DNA of 64,000 bases from Bacillota bacterium (GTDB taxonomy: Bacteria > Bacillota > Bacilli > Bacillales_A > Planococcaceae): positions 1 through 64,000 of the forward strand of contig JAEXYZ010000047.1 of the NCBI GenBank assembly GCA_023405135.1, written 5' to 3'. Position 1 is the first letter of the stretch. Each line of letters begins with the position of its first letter. The notes under the pieces were generated by a model that saw only the letters and a program-made list of their open reading frames with translations, searched no databases and had not been told where the DNA came from. This document shows positions 17,861 to 26,053 of the stretch, piece by piece. A program made the translations under genes and the position numbers.

Positions 17861-18005
17861 TTTTCAATTCAATAACTGAAGTTTTATGTAAACTATTTAC
17901 ATAATCAACAAATAGTTCTACTATCAGTTTTTTTGCTTCTTGTTCGAATATAGATTCATCAATGTTAACGATTGTATCTTCAGTGATAAATTTATTATCA
18001 TCCAT
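17853..18005 (-). CDS. Small acidic protein next to the integrase
   Basis: 50 residues, MDDNKFITEDTIVNID at the start and a Leu/Val-rich helix (KLIVELFVDYVNSL) in the second half; family not recognised. GAGGTGA lies 5 nt before the ATG. It is transcribed toward the integrase, 92 bp before it. Size and place would suit a recombination directionality factor, but there is no sequence proof. Confidence 0.5.
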   Translation of the reverse strand: MDDNKFITEDTIVNIDESIFEQEAKKLIVELFVDYVNSLHKTSVIELKNS

Positions 18006-18049
18006 AACAATCACCTCTTAGGAAATGAATATGAAAAGCGTTGCTTGTC

Positions 18050-18508
18050 CTATTCATTCTTTTTATCCATGAATACAGCTAAATTAAGGTTTAACGCTAA
18101 TTTCAAAAATGCTCTCCAGCGTATCTTATAATAAGTAGGTGCTGAAATAGGTGGATCAAGTTTATGACAGTAAACATTGTAATCTGTTAAATATTCGCTT
18201 TCCCTAGTCATGTATCGTTCCTCAATTAACTTTTTTTCTATTTCTGGCAATCTACTAACTGCTTTTTCGATACGTGAGCAATAATTATTACGCATGATTT
18301 GTTGATCAAGCTTGTGAGTAACAATTGAAGAGGTTTGGTCACTAATTCTATTTGACCTTCCACCCTCTGAAAACTCATAATTTGCCGTTATGGATGGTTC
18401 TAACTCATCATTGATAAGCCAATGATATTTATATATTCGATACTTTGAAAATGCTTCTTCAATTGCTTCCTGAGTTTTATTGCGGTCAATTAGAAGTTCA
18501 AATTTCAT
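18050..18508 (-). CDS. ArpU-type late-gene transcriptional regulator
   Basis: 152 residues resembling the ArpU family of phage regulators: a sigma-70-like helical segment (NNYCSRIEKAVSRLPEIEKK then LIEERYMTRE) followed by a helix-turn-helix-like end (PPISAPTYYKIRWRAFLKLA). Such proteins sit at the end of the early operon and switch on the late operon. RBS GAGGGTGA precedes the ATG. The palindrome array at 53243-53336 is a possible target. Confidence 0.75.
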   Translation of the reverse strand: MKFELLIDRNKTQEAIEEAFSKYRIYKYHWLINDELEPSITANYEFSEGGRSNRISDQTSSIVTHKLDQQIMRNNYCSRIEKAVSRLPEIEKKLIEERYMTRESEYLTDYNVYCHKLDPPISAPTYYKIRWRAFLKLALNLNLAVFMDKKNE

Positions 18509-18541
18509 TAGTGACTCACCCTCTTTAATGAATCAGATTTT

Positions 18542-19012
18542 TTAAAATGGTAGTTTATCTTCGTCAACAGCTTTTTCGCTTGTAGCTTCATTTTCAACAT
18601 CATCGATGCTCATTTGGCCGTCTGGAACGTCGACAGTACCATCTTTGTTAACGTTATATTTAATACCTTCATGATTTTCGTTATAGAATTCATCAATTGT
18701 CATTTGTGAAGGCTGTAATATCAACGTCACATTTCGTCCGGCGAACGGGTAAAGTTTTATCACTTTCTCGTCACTATCGCCTTTCACAACGAATTTAAGA
18801 GCCGTTTTCTTTGAATCACGCTGCAAAGTTTTAAATTCAACGTTCATTTCTCCTGCTTCGCAATCTTTTAATGCTAACACTACGATGGATCCAGCAAATT
18901 CAATTAATTCTTGTGCATTTGGCAGTTCGTCACCTTGTACATGGAACTCAAGTATTTCCTTTTTGTCATCTTTCTGGATTTTCTTAAATAATACACTTAG
19001 TTCAATTTTCAT
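18542..19012 (-). CDS. Phage protein with an SSB-like acidic C-terminal tip
   Basis: 156 residues, family not recognised. Two similar halves (KKEILEFHVQGDELPNAQEL and KKTALKFVVKGDSDEKVIKL) suggest an internal duplication of a beta-rich unit. The last 30 residues are acidic and end DEDKLPF, like the DDDLPF tip with which bacterial SSB recruits repair and replication proteins. ATG 19012 is preceded by AAAGGGGAA; an upstream in-frame ATG (19048) has a weaker site. Confidence 0.6.
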   Translation of the reverse strand: MKIELSVLFKKIQKDDKKEILEFHVQGDELPNAQELIEFAGSIVVLALKDCEAGEMNVEFKTLQRDSKKTALKFVVKGDSDEKVIKLYPFAGRNVTLILQPSQMTIDEFYNENHEGIKYNVNKDGTVDVPDGQMSIDDVENEATSEKAVDEDKLPF

Positions 19013-19148
19013 TGTATATAATTCCCCTTTCGCATATATATTCGTCATATTCCTATAAAAATAGCCGTTTTAAAGTTGAGGTAATAGTTTTATACCTACG
19101 AAGTTTAAAACGTCTTAAAAAGCCATTTAGACACGTTTAACGAGGTGC

Positions 19149-19320
19149 TTAATTTTCATCTTCTTCATAAATCACTAAACAACGTGTAAAGAAATGGTTA
19201 ACCGCCGAACTATAAACAGTGTTCATTTTGATATCGATAACTTTTTTTATTTCGAATAAAGTCATTCATTTTTGATTCGTAATATGGATCGTATTCATCG
19301 AATATTTTCACTCGAATCAT
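19149..19320 (-). pseudogene. Cse60-like small sporulation/phage protein, frameshifted
   Basis: The first frame reads MIRVKIFDEYDPYYESKM then NDFIRNKK and stops early. Skipping one base in a run of seven A (about 19243-19249) continues as VIDIKMNTVYSSAVNHFF then TRCLVIYEEDEN, which together match the usual 55-60-residue Cse60 pattern (VKIFDE..., VIDIK..., LVIYEE). Its ATG overlaps the end of the YopX-like gene. Either a real +1-type lesion, a slippage-dependent gene, or a homopolymer sequencing error. Confidence 0.65.
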
Positions 19321-19783
19321 TTTTTTCACTTCCTTCAAGTAATTCTGGATTTTCGTAAATGTTGCCGATGACTTCTGCGTAATGAACATTTCTGTTTAGC
19401 AGCCAGCCGTCATCATCTTCTAGAGACACTGATAGAATTAATTCCATTTTCTTTGACCACTTTACAACGTAATTTCCGTCAATATCGATTCCAATTCCTC
19501 TTTCGTCTCGTTGAAAAGCGTGTCCTTTAATCTGAACAATATCCCCCTCGTAAATCTCCTTGCCGTTTTTGTCGTATAGACCGGTGAATTGCATTAATTC
19601 AATACATTCAAACAAATCCTCTGCATTTGGATCTTCATTTCTTAAAAACTCAAATGCTTCGGCATCGTTTTTACAATGCGATGTATCATAATAACGAATG
19701 AATTTATCAGTAGTGTTGATTTCTGCAACTTTAACCATGACTTTTTCACGCTTCAAAAATGCCCGAAACTTAATCTTTCTCAC
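19295..19783 (-). CDS. YopX family phage protein
   Basis: 162 residues. MRKIKFRAFLK at the start, LMQFTGLYDKNGKEIYEGDI in the middle and AEVIGNIYENPELL at the end are the family hallmarks. Function unknown; common in early regions of Firmicutes phages. GTG start with AGGAGG 6 nt upstream. Overlaps the start of the Cse60-like gene. Confidence 0.88.
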   Translation of the reverse strand: MRKIKFRAFLKREKVMVKVAEINTTDKFIRYYDTSHCKNDAEAFEFLRNEDPNAEDLFECIELMQFTGLYDKNGKEIYEGDIVQIKGHAFQRDERGIGIDIDGNYVVKWSKKMELILSVSLEDDDGWLLNRNVHYAEVIGNIYENPELLEGSEKNDSSENIR

Positions 19784-19793
19784 ATTACTCCTC

Positions 19794-20291
19794 CTAATAA
19801 TTCGTTGCTTGCCGTTCGTAGTTGATTTTGTTTTTCTTCAAATACGCTTCATAAATTTGTTTCTCGCTGAATCCTAGATGTTCCCAAAGGCCTTTGAAAT
19901 ATGACCAGAATAATTTCACGTATTCTTGCTTATCTTTTGCTTGCCCATAATTTTTAATTTGAAAAGTGATATATTGCAAATCCAAAAACTGATCTTCAAT
20001 GTCATTACGTTTTGTGGCTCTTGTTGATTGAATCATTTTTGCTGTAACTTTAAACCGATTAGATGCTTGTAATAAGAAACTTAAGACATCTGCCACTTCT
20101 TCTAGTAAATTTGGTTTTGGTTCCTTATTACTTTTCCAATGTTTCCACACCGGATAAGAATTGGCCACTTCTGAAATTTCGACTGATAGCGGTAATGCAA
20201 TGCTTGATAGTTTGATAAACTGCAACTTTTGCTTTTTCATAATGTGCTGGTCAAGTTGTTCTTGCATGTTAAGTAGTTCTTCATAATTCAT
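19794..20291 (-). CDS. Dimeric dUTPase (dUTP diphosphatase)
   Basis: 165 residues, all-alpha dUTPase_2/MazG-like fold. Metal-binding Glu/Asp segments SVEISEVANS near residue 35 and NLLEEVADVLSFLL near 62, with SYFKGLWEHLGFSEKQI toward the end. Lowers dUTP and supplies dUMP during phage replication. Start overlaps the end of the preceding small gene by 4 bp (ATGA); GGAGG precedes it. Confidence 0.85.
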   Translation of the reverse strand: MNYEELLNMQEQLDQHIMKKQKLQFIKLSSIALPLSVEISEVANSYPVWKHWKSNKEPKPNLLEEVADVLSFLLQASNRFKVTAKMIQSTRATKRNDIEDQFLDLQYITFQIKNYGQAKDKQEYVKLFWSYFKGLWEHLGFSEKQIYEAYLKKNKINYERQATNY

Positions 20292-20521
20292 TTCGCTTCC
20301 TCCAAACTTGAAACACTTATATTTGATATCTTCTTACACATATCAAAATCACGTTCAGTAAGTGCTTTATCCATCAAATCTTCAATGTGCTTTTGTTGAA
20401 TTTCTTTAACGAGTTCATTGGTTTCCGGCTTTAAAATCACGCCATCTTCTTCAATCAAATCACCGTTTGCAATCGCTACTTTTATTGCAGCTTCTGAAAC
20501 CTCAATCACAAGCAGCATCAT
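20288..20521 (-). CDS. Small hypothetical phage protein
   Basis: 77 residues, Glu/Lys-rich, predicted helical (AIKVAIANGDLIEEDGVILK, ETNELVKEIQQKHIEDLMDK). ATG 20521 has AGGAG 6 nt upstream; an in-frame TTG at 20527 is too close to it. Overlaps genes on both sides as part of the early operon. Family not recognised. Confidence 0.6.
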   Translation of the reverse strand: MMLLVIEVSEAAIKVAIANGDLIEEDGVILKPETNELVKEIQQKHIEDLMDKALTERDFDMCKKISNISVSSLEEAK

Positions 20522-20609
20522 CTTCAACTCCTGTCTCCCTTAAAACAATTTCCCACATTAAATTAATTACAATGTCCTTTTCATTACGGTTTTTAAAGAT
20601 ACTGTTCAT
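20502..20609 (-). CDS. Very small hypothetical phage protein
   Basis: 35 residues (MNSIFKNRNEKDIVINLM then WEIVLRETGVEDD). AAAGGAG lies 8 nt before the ATG, and the reading frame bridges the otherwise empty gap between the PAPS-reductase-like and 77-residue genes, overlapping the latter. Confidence 0.5.
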   Translation of the reverse strand: MNSIFKNRNEKDIVINLMWEIVLRETGVEDDAACD

Positions 20610-20640
20610 GTCCATCTCTCCTTTATCGAAGTGTTCAGTA

Positions 20641-21543
20641 TCACTCACATAATCCATATTGACTTGAGCATACTGGAGCTTCTTCCATTAGCTTTAATAA
20701 ATCGTATTGAACTCCGCCATAAGATGTTTTTGACCATTCAACGACATCATTTATTCCGTGTCCTCGATTATCACTTGTAAAGAAAGTAGCAGAACCTCTC
20801 TTAGATGCTTTCGATACGATTTCTTCCCACTTAGCTACTCGTTCGATCTCCTCTGGAAACCGTCTAGCAATCTCATACAATTCTTCTTTTTGTGAGTTTA
20901 TACAAGGCATGCAACCAACACGCCCCATCCCTTGTGTATACAAAAGATTCGGTTTAATACCATGTTTATCATGCTGTTTAAATACGTCATATACATCCCA
21001 TTCGAGAATTGGTCTATAAATTGTGTAACCTTCAGGAGTTTCCTCTATTTCTGCCATTTTCGAACGTTTTAAACTTTCATTTGCTCGAATACCTTGCCAA
21101 CTTACAACATGATTTCCAGCTTCAAAAATTGGTACATACACTTGGTCAAACATTGGTCTCACTTTTAACTCAACAGTACAAAATCTTGTCATAGTTGAAG
21201 GGAAACGACCTTTCCAAATACATAGGTCTAAAAATGGATTTCCTGTAGGGTGAAGCACTTCCAATGCTTGTTCAATAATTGACTCGGATACTCCATCTTT
21301 TCGCCATTTTGTTTGAACAACTTCTCTTTTGTGTAAGATTTGTTTACTGAAATCGGGTTTAATTCTTGTGATCGGTCCTAATTCTTTTTCAAGATAATCT
21401 ATATATTCATAGGTTTCTGGATGTTCGTGTCCTACATCTGAAAATACTACTTTTAAATTTGGTGTATTACGTTCTAATGCCAGTAGCCACATTGCAGTAC
21501 TATCTTTACCACCACTTATTGAAATCACGTTTATATCTGCCAT
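20641..21543 (-). CDS. PAPS-reductase-like / adenine nucleotide alpha-hydrolase phage protein
   Basis: 300 residues. PP-loop motif SISGGKDSTAM near residue 8 (ATP pyrophosphatase fold), GHEHPETYEYIDYLEKELG, SWQGIRANES, then a Cys pair in GRVGCMPCINSQ and a C-terminal CSSQYGLCE, which could hold an iron-sulfur cluster. Relatives are frequent in phages but their substrate is not settled; assimilatory sulfate reduction is unlikely here because no partner genes are nearby. Strong AAAGGAGG before the ATG. Confidence 0.8.
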   Translation of the reverse strand: MADINVISISGGKDSTAMWLLALERNTPNLKVVFSDVGHEHPETYEYIDYLEKELGPITRIKPDFSKQILHKREVVQTKWRKDGVSESIIEQALEVLHPTGNPFLDLCIWKGRFPSTMTRFCTVELKVRPMFDQVYVPIFEAGNHVVSWQGIRANESLKRSKMAEIEETPEGYTIYRPILEWDVYDVFKQHDKHGIKPNLLYTQGMGRVGCMPCINSQKEELYEIARRFPEEIERVAKWEEIVSKASKRGSATFFTSDNRGHGINDVVEWSKTSYGGVQYDLLKLMEEAPVCSSQYGLCE

Positions 21544-21574
21544 AATAGCTACCTCCTTTATTTCACACTTTGGT

Positions 21575-22123
21575 TCAAGTGTTCTGTAGAATGTTTTTTA
21601 TAACTTCCTTTTGGTATTTAGCGATATTGTCATCGTAGCCGTTCAACGCTTTCCAAATGCTTTTTGCAATGTGAGCCATAATGTATGCATCCACAATGTT
21701 GTCGCTGGAATGTGTAAAATTGTAATGTTTAATGACTGCCGTTTTGACAGCTTTTTTCTTTTGCGGCCCCGTTAGGCGTTTCTTGTTACCTTTTTCACCT
21801 GTCCATCCGGATACACCAACAAATTTTTTCACCGCATTCGGTGAAACTTCATAATACTTCATCCCTCTACCGAACAACGACATTCTTATGCCCCAACCAA
21901 TTCCGCCAAGTTGAATGGCTTGTTGGCTAGCATATCCGAATCCCTCAATGACAATAAAATCATCTTTTTGGATGTGTTCAATTACTTCATTTATCAAAGT
22001 TACCATTCGTTTCGGGTCCTTGTCTGATATACCGGAAAGCTCTTTTGCTTTTAAAACACTCCCGTCTGCACCAATAGCGACAAAACCAGTTTTGGTTGAT
22101 GGGTCAATTCCTACAAAACGCAA
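21575..22123 (-). CDS. RuvC-like Holliday junction resolvase
   Basis: 182 residues with the RNase H-like acidic motifs: VGIDPSTKTG at the N-terminus, FIVIEGFGYA in the middle and SSDNIVDAYIMAHI toward the end. Resolves branched DNA in replication and packaging. TTG at 22123 follows AAGAAGGG with 7 nt spacing and gives the usual LRFVGIDPS beginning; an in-frame ATG at 22150 has only a weak site. Confidence 0.85.
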   Translation of the reverse strand: MRFVGIDPSTKTGFVAIGADGSVLKAKELSGISDKDPKRMVTLINEVIEHIQKDDFIVIEGFGYASQQAIQLGGIGWGIRMSLFGRGMKYYEVSPNAVKKFVGVSGWTGEKGNKKRLTGPQKKKAVKTAVIKHYNFTHSSDNIVDAYIMAHIAKSIWKALNGYDDNIAKYQKEVIKNILQNT

Positions 22124-22347
22124 GTCATATCCCTTCTTTCGTCTTTCCATGGATCTTCATTTTCTTTGCTACAAGGAATTAAACTAGAAATCTTTAAATA
22201 TTGGATTCTTTGGTGATATACGATTTCCCGTGCATAAAAGAGTTTTGTTTCATCCATAATCAAGTCAAAGTGCCTTTCACATAAATCTACTAGTGCAAAT
22301 GTTTTTGTCGCTTCATTACAGCAGTTTGGATATTTACATTTACTCAT
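22111..22347 (-). CDS. Small Cys-rich phage protein
   Basis: 78 residues. MSKCKYPNCCNEATKTF and LCERHFDLIMDE give four Cys and a His in the spacing of a small zinc finger. AGAGGAGG precedes ATG 22347. Overlaps the start of the resolvase gene. Family not recognised. Confidence 0.65.
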   Translation of the reverse strand: MSKCKYPNCCNEATKTFALVDLCERHFDLIMDETKLFYAREIVYHQRIQYLKISSLIPCSKENEDPWKDERRDMTCVL

Positions 22348-22366
22348 ATTTGTCCTCCTCTCAAAT

Positions 22367-23665
22367 TCACAGTTCTTCAAATTTTTGTTTCCAGCCCTTG
22401 AATAGTAATCTGAATTCATTTATACCTGTGTCACGGCCCTTAGCGATAAATTGCTGAATTACTTTACCTTGTGGATGTGTGTCGTTTGGATCATGCCAAA
22501 GAAATTCAACAACGTCAGCATCTTGTTCGATGGCCCCGGATTCTTTCAAATGGGAAAGCATCGGCTTTTTGTATGTTTCGCTATCACGGGTCATCTGTGA
22601 AAGCATCATAAAGCAACAATTCATTTGTCTAGCAATATCTTTTGCAGCTTTTGTTACGTTCCCAATGGCTTGTGAACGTGTTTCACTTTTTTTCTGTGGA
22701 ATGTTCATGATTTGCAAATAGTCAACTGCAATCATGGCAATTTTCCCGTGTTTTCTCTTCATTCTTCTTGCATCTGCTCGTATTTCGTCGATAGAAACAT
22801 TACTTCTGTCATCGATATAAATAGGCAAACTCTCTAACATTTCCCAGTTATATTCGATTAAGTCCATATCATCTTTAGTTAATTTTTTGTGCTTAATTCT
22901 CGGATAAGGAATACCGGTAAGATTGGCCATCATTCTGTCATATAATTGATTTCTGTCCATTTCTTGCGAGTAGATCATAACTAACCCTTGTTTTTGTAAT
23001 GCTACTCCTAGCACTCTCTGTAATAACATTGCCGTCTTACCAACAGACGGACGACCAGCCGATACAAAAAGCCATCCACGCCATACACCATGTGCCCAAT
23101 CGTCGAATTTCTTGAATCCAGTTGGTATGAATTCAGCTTTCTTTTTTAGATATTCAAAATAATTTTCGCGAGTTTGTTCAACAGCTAACATTTTACTATT
23201 ATCAACCGGTCTGATTTCTGCAACTAATTCTTCGACACGCGAGAAGAATTCTTCATCAGATTCATAATCTTCGCGGTTCATTCCAGTTAATATATGACCT
23301 GTATTTCTCACACGTCTTTCTAATGCACTAGACCGAACAATCTTTGCATAATGCACCGCATTGGCTGCTGTTGGACAAGAATTAGCTAATTCTGCCAGAT
23401 AAGTCATATTTACTTCGCCTATTTTGTTGTGCTTCAAATACATTTCAGCAACCGTTACAACATCGACCGGCTCATTCCTTTTGTCCAACCATTTCATTAC
23501 TTTGTAGATTTGTTGATGTTTCGGAACAATAAAATCTCGGTCTTCCAAAAATGAAATGTCATCAAGGACACTTGATTCTAAGAAAACTGCACCAAGCACA
23601 GATTGTTCAGCCTGTATTACTAATGGATCTATAAACTCTTCTCTAAGTTCACCATTTAAAGTCAT
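22367..23665 (-). CDS. Replicative DNA helicase (DnaB family)
   Basis: 432 residues. N-terminal DnaB domain (QAEQSVLGAVFLESSVLDDI), linker, then the RecA-like ATPase: Walker A SAGRPSVGKTAML, Walker B IAMIAVDYLQIM, sensor/Arg finger MLSQMTRDSE and HLKESGAIEQDADVV. Hexameric fork helicase of the phage. The gene overlaps the end of the upstream initiator gene; ATG 23665 is preferred over GTG 23674. Confidence 0.93.
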   Translation of the reverse strand: MTLNGELREEFIDPLVIQAEQSVLGAVFLESSVLDDISFLEDRDFIVPKHQQIYKVMKWLDKRNEPVDVVTVAEMYLKHNKIGEVNMTYLAELANSCPTAANAVHYAKIVRSSALERRVRNTGHILTGMNREDYESDEEFFSRVEELVAEIRPVDNSKMLAVEQTRENYFEYLKKKAEFIPTGFKKFDDWAHGVWRGWLFVSAGRPSVGKTAMLLQRVLGVALQKQGLVMIYSQEMDRNQLYDRMMANLTGIPYPRIKHKKLTKDDMDLIEYNWEMLESLPIYIDDRSNVSIDEIRADARRMKRKHGKIAMIAVDYLQIMNIPQKKSETRSQAIGNVTKAAKDIARQMNCCFMMLSQMTRDSETYKKPMLSHLKESGAIEQDADVVEFLWHDPNDTHPQGKVIQQFIAKGRDTGINEFRLLFKGWKQKFEEL

Positions 23666-24461
23666 CTGGATCACGACCTTCTGCTATCCAACGTTGTAGT
23701 GCAATTTCACGGTCTCTTGTATCATTAAATTGTTGTTGTGGTTTGTGATACTGATTTTTCTTAGTTTTTTCAGCGTTCATTTTGATAGCCAATTCAGCAA
23801 ACTTCTCTCGCAGTTTTTTAGCGCTCAAAACATTCGTTTTCCAGAAATCATGCTGCGTAACCCAATCCATAACATCTTTGGCCAAACGTTTGTCAACTTT
23901 ATCGATTTCAATCAGTTTCCGCATATCATCTGCCCATGTTTGTAAGTTGGATTTTCTGATGAGATGTTCGATACCTGCATCTTTTGCAACTGCAGCAACT
24001 TTGTCGTAGAAGTAAATTGCCATCTTATAGTAAGTGTTGTTTTCGTCATAAACTCGTTTTTTAGAATTTGATTTTTTCTCAAGTTTTTCAGTAGATTCTT
24101 CCGCTATTTCCTGTGCAGCTTGCTCTGCTTTTTCTGCTGTTTTTGATTTATTTAACCATTCAGAATAATTTTTGTTGAAAGCCAATATTTTCGACCCCCT
24201 TTTACCAGTTCCAACCACATTGATGATTTTTCTTTCAATTAGTGTCTCTAGCTCTCTAGCAACTTGGGTTTTTGATCCGTTTATATATGTTGCTAGTTGA
24301 CTGTACGACATTTCGTATTCTTTACGCTGAAATCCATAAGTGAATCGCCAAATGGCTAACAATATTCTGAATTGAGTTCCATTCAGATCTGCCTTCATGA
24401 TTTCCATTAGGATTTCATTCGCTATGCGTGTGTAGCCTTTTTCTAATTGAGGATTTGCCAT
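23649..24461 (-). CDS. Phage replication initiator (protein O-type N-terminal domain)
   Basis: 270 residues. N-terminal winged helix with the replication-protein-O pattern (EKGYTRIANEILMEIMKADL, LLAIWRFTYGFQRKEYEMSY), then a charged linker and a C-terminal part that probably binds or loads the helicase encoded directly downstream. It starts after a weak GGATG site. Confidence 0.82.
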   Translation of the reverse strand: MANPQLEKGYTRIANEILMEIMKADLNGTQFRILLAIWRFTYGFQRKEYEMSYSQLATYINGSKTQVARELETLIERKIINVVGTGKRGSKILAFNKNYSEWLNKSKTAEKAEQAAQEIAEESTEKLEKKSNSKKRVYDENNTYYKMAIYFYDKVAAVAKDAGIEHLIRKSNLQTWADDMRKLIEIDKVDKRLAKDVMDWVTQHDFWKTNVLSAKKLREKFAELAIKMNAEKTKKNQYHKPQQQFNDTRDREIALQRWIAEGRDPDDFKW

Positions 24462-24475
24462 AGGCGTTCATCCAA

Positions 24476-24814
24476 TCAATTTTTTGAGAGAAAAAACTGT
24501 GTCAGCCTTTCAGCAAACAGTTCAATGTCTTTTTCTTCGTTTTCAACATAAGGTTTGTCTAACCAATCTCTAATCATGTTTTTCAAAACATCCATTTTAT
24601 CTAATGAATAACCGTAAACTAATGCATGGAGATATTTTGTTGGATAGTTAATAGCGAACTCTCTTAAAACTTTCACTTCATCCGATTGTCCGTTTGCATT
24701 ATTGAAAATACTTAGAAATAGTAAGTTGATTTCATCTTTATTGGCCATATTGCTTAATCTTACTTTTAAACTTTCAAACGCTTGATAGACTTCCTGGTTA
24801 ACTAGCACCGTCAT
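24476..24814 (-). CDS. Hypothetical phage protein
   Basis: 112 residues, mostly helical, acidic (YGYSLDKMDVLKNMIRDWLD). Family not recognised. GAGGTGA 5 nt before ATG. Sits between the MBL-fold and initiator genes in the replication operon, touching the MBL gene (1 bp apart). Confidence 0.6.
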   Translation of the reverse strand: MTVLVNQEVYQAFESLKVRLSNMANKDEINLLFLSIFNNANGQSDEVKVLREFAINYPTKYLHALVYGYSLDKMDVLKNMIRDWLDKPYVENEEKDIELFAERLTQFFLSKN

Positions 24815-25549
24815 CTAAATCACCTCGATTTCGTAATGTTCTCTTGGTTTAAAACCTTTTTTAAGTAAAGCACTTTGAACTGTCATTAATGCGAGTGCTG
24901 GCATGTTGTTTTTGCTCGATAAGTGAGTGAGATAAATCTTTTCACCTTTCCCACGTACTAATTGAGCAAGTGCATCTGCTGTTTGTTGGTTCGATAAATG
25001 CCCGTTATTTGATAGAATCCTAGCCTTTACACTGTCCGGATAATCAGATGCTTCAACCATTTTTGGATCATGATTTGCTTCGATGATGTAAATATCACTG
25101 TTGTCCATTGCTTCAATCATGGATTCATCTACATGTCCTGTGTCCAGGCAGACAGAAACTTTTTTATCACCGTCTTTTATGGTGTAACCAACTGGATCAT
25201 AAGCATCGTGGTGAGTTCTAAACGATTTTACTGTGAATTCTCCGACTTTAAATTCATTGCCGGCGTTAATATTCCATGAGTTTTTTACACCTTCAATTGA
25301 CCGCCATTCTTCTCTGCCAGCCATAACTGGAATCAGATATTTATTGGCAAGAGGTAAGCCTTTAATATGATCCACGTGTGCATGTGTTATTAGAATGGCA
25401 TTTATCTTATCCGGTCGTATTCCAACGTCCAACAAACGTTTCTCAATTTTCGTTTTGGCTATTCCGGCATCCACTAGAATGATAGATTCGCCGGACCGAA
25501 CGGCGATGCAATTACCGCTCGATCCAGAAGCTAAGATGTCAACTTTCAT
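24815..25549 (-). CDS. Phage MBL-fold hydrolase (YycJ/WalJ-like)
   Basis: 244 residues. Opens MKVDILASGSSGNC; zinc motif THAHVDHIKG near residue 56, CLDTGHV, EANHD and LSNQQTADAL, C-terminal LTHLSSKNN. This matches the YycJ/WalJ group of MBL nucleases. In phages such genes lie next to recombination genes, as here (RecT and a Rad50-like ATPase), so a DNA 5' exonuclease role is plausible but unproven. Confidence 0.8.
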   Translation of the reverse strand: MKVDILASGSSGNCIAVRSGESIILVDAGIAKTKIEKRLLDVGIRPDKINAILITHAHVDHIKGLPLANKYLIPVMAGREEWRSIEGVKNSWNINAGNEFKVGEFTVKSFRTHHDAYDPVGYTIKDGDKKVSVCLDTGHVDESMIEAMDNSDIYIIEANHDPKMVEASDYPDSVKARILSNNGHLSNQQTADALAQLVRGKGEKIYLTHLSSKNNMPALALMTVQSALLKKGFKPREHYEIEVI

Positions 25550-26043
25550 GGTGAAACACCACTTGCTACACGCAGTGCGTAATAAATCTTTTCTAATTTG
25601 CTTTCAAGGGATTTTGCATTAACATTCATTTGATGAAGTTCTTTTTCTAATTTCCATTTATGGATAATCATTAACAGAAGTGGATCATCAATTTTTTTGA
25701 AACATTTTTCATCCCACCATCCAGAAGAACCTCCAACAGTTACTTCACTGGTTTTTTTATCAATACCAACGTAATTTATGAAATAAATCCACCCTCTGTC
25801 TTCCGAGTAACTACGCGAATTTATTTGTACAACCGATTTATTTTTTTCGTCTTTTTCATACCTGCAGTCGTACACAAATTCTCCAACTTCAAATTTTGGC
25901 TGTTCAAGTGCGCCGTCAATACATTGTTCTAACGTATCGACTTCATCTATAATATTTCGCTTAAAATCTTCATTTAACGAATCTTCATCATAGATTAACT
26001 CTTTAATACGAGCGATTATTTCACGTGCAATTTTTTCATCCAT
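25546..26043 (-). CDS. Hypothetical phage protein
   Basis: 165 residues. Acidic helical N-terminus (MDEKIAREIIARIKEL, DEDSLNEDFK), a middle with FEVGEFVYDCRYEKDEKN and a helical C-terminus. Not recognised. GAGGTGA precedes the ATG; its stop overlaps the MBL gene start. Confidence 0.55.
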   Translation of the reverse strand: MDEKIAREIIARIKELIYDEDSLNEDFKRNIIDEVDTLEQCIDGALEQPKFEVGEFVYDCRYEKDEKNKSVVQINSRSYSEDRGWIYFINYVGIDKKTSEVTVGGSSGWWDEKCFKKIDDPLLLMIIHKWKLEKELHQMNVNAKSLESKLEKIYYALRVASGVSP

Positions 26044-26053
26044 TCAATTCACC

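Noticed and set aside
19064..19112. CGTTTTAAA/TTTAAAACG inverted repeat before the 18.5-kb gene
   Set aside because: AT-rich 9-bp arms with a 30-nt loop and no T run; could easily be chance.
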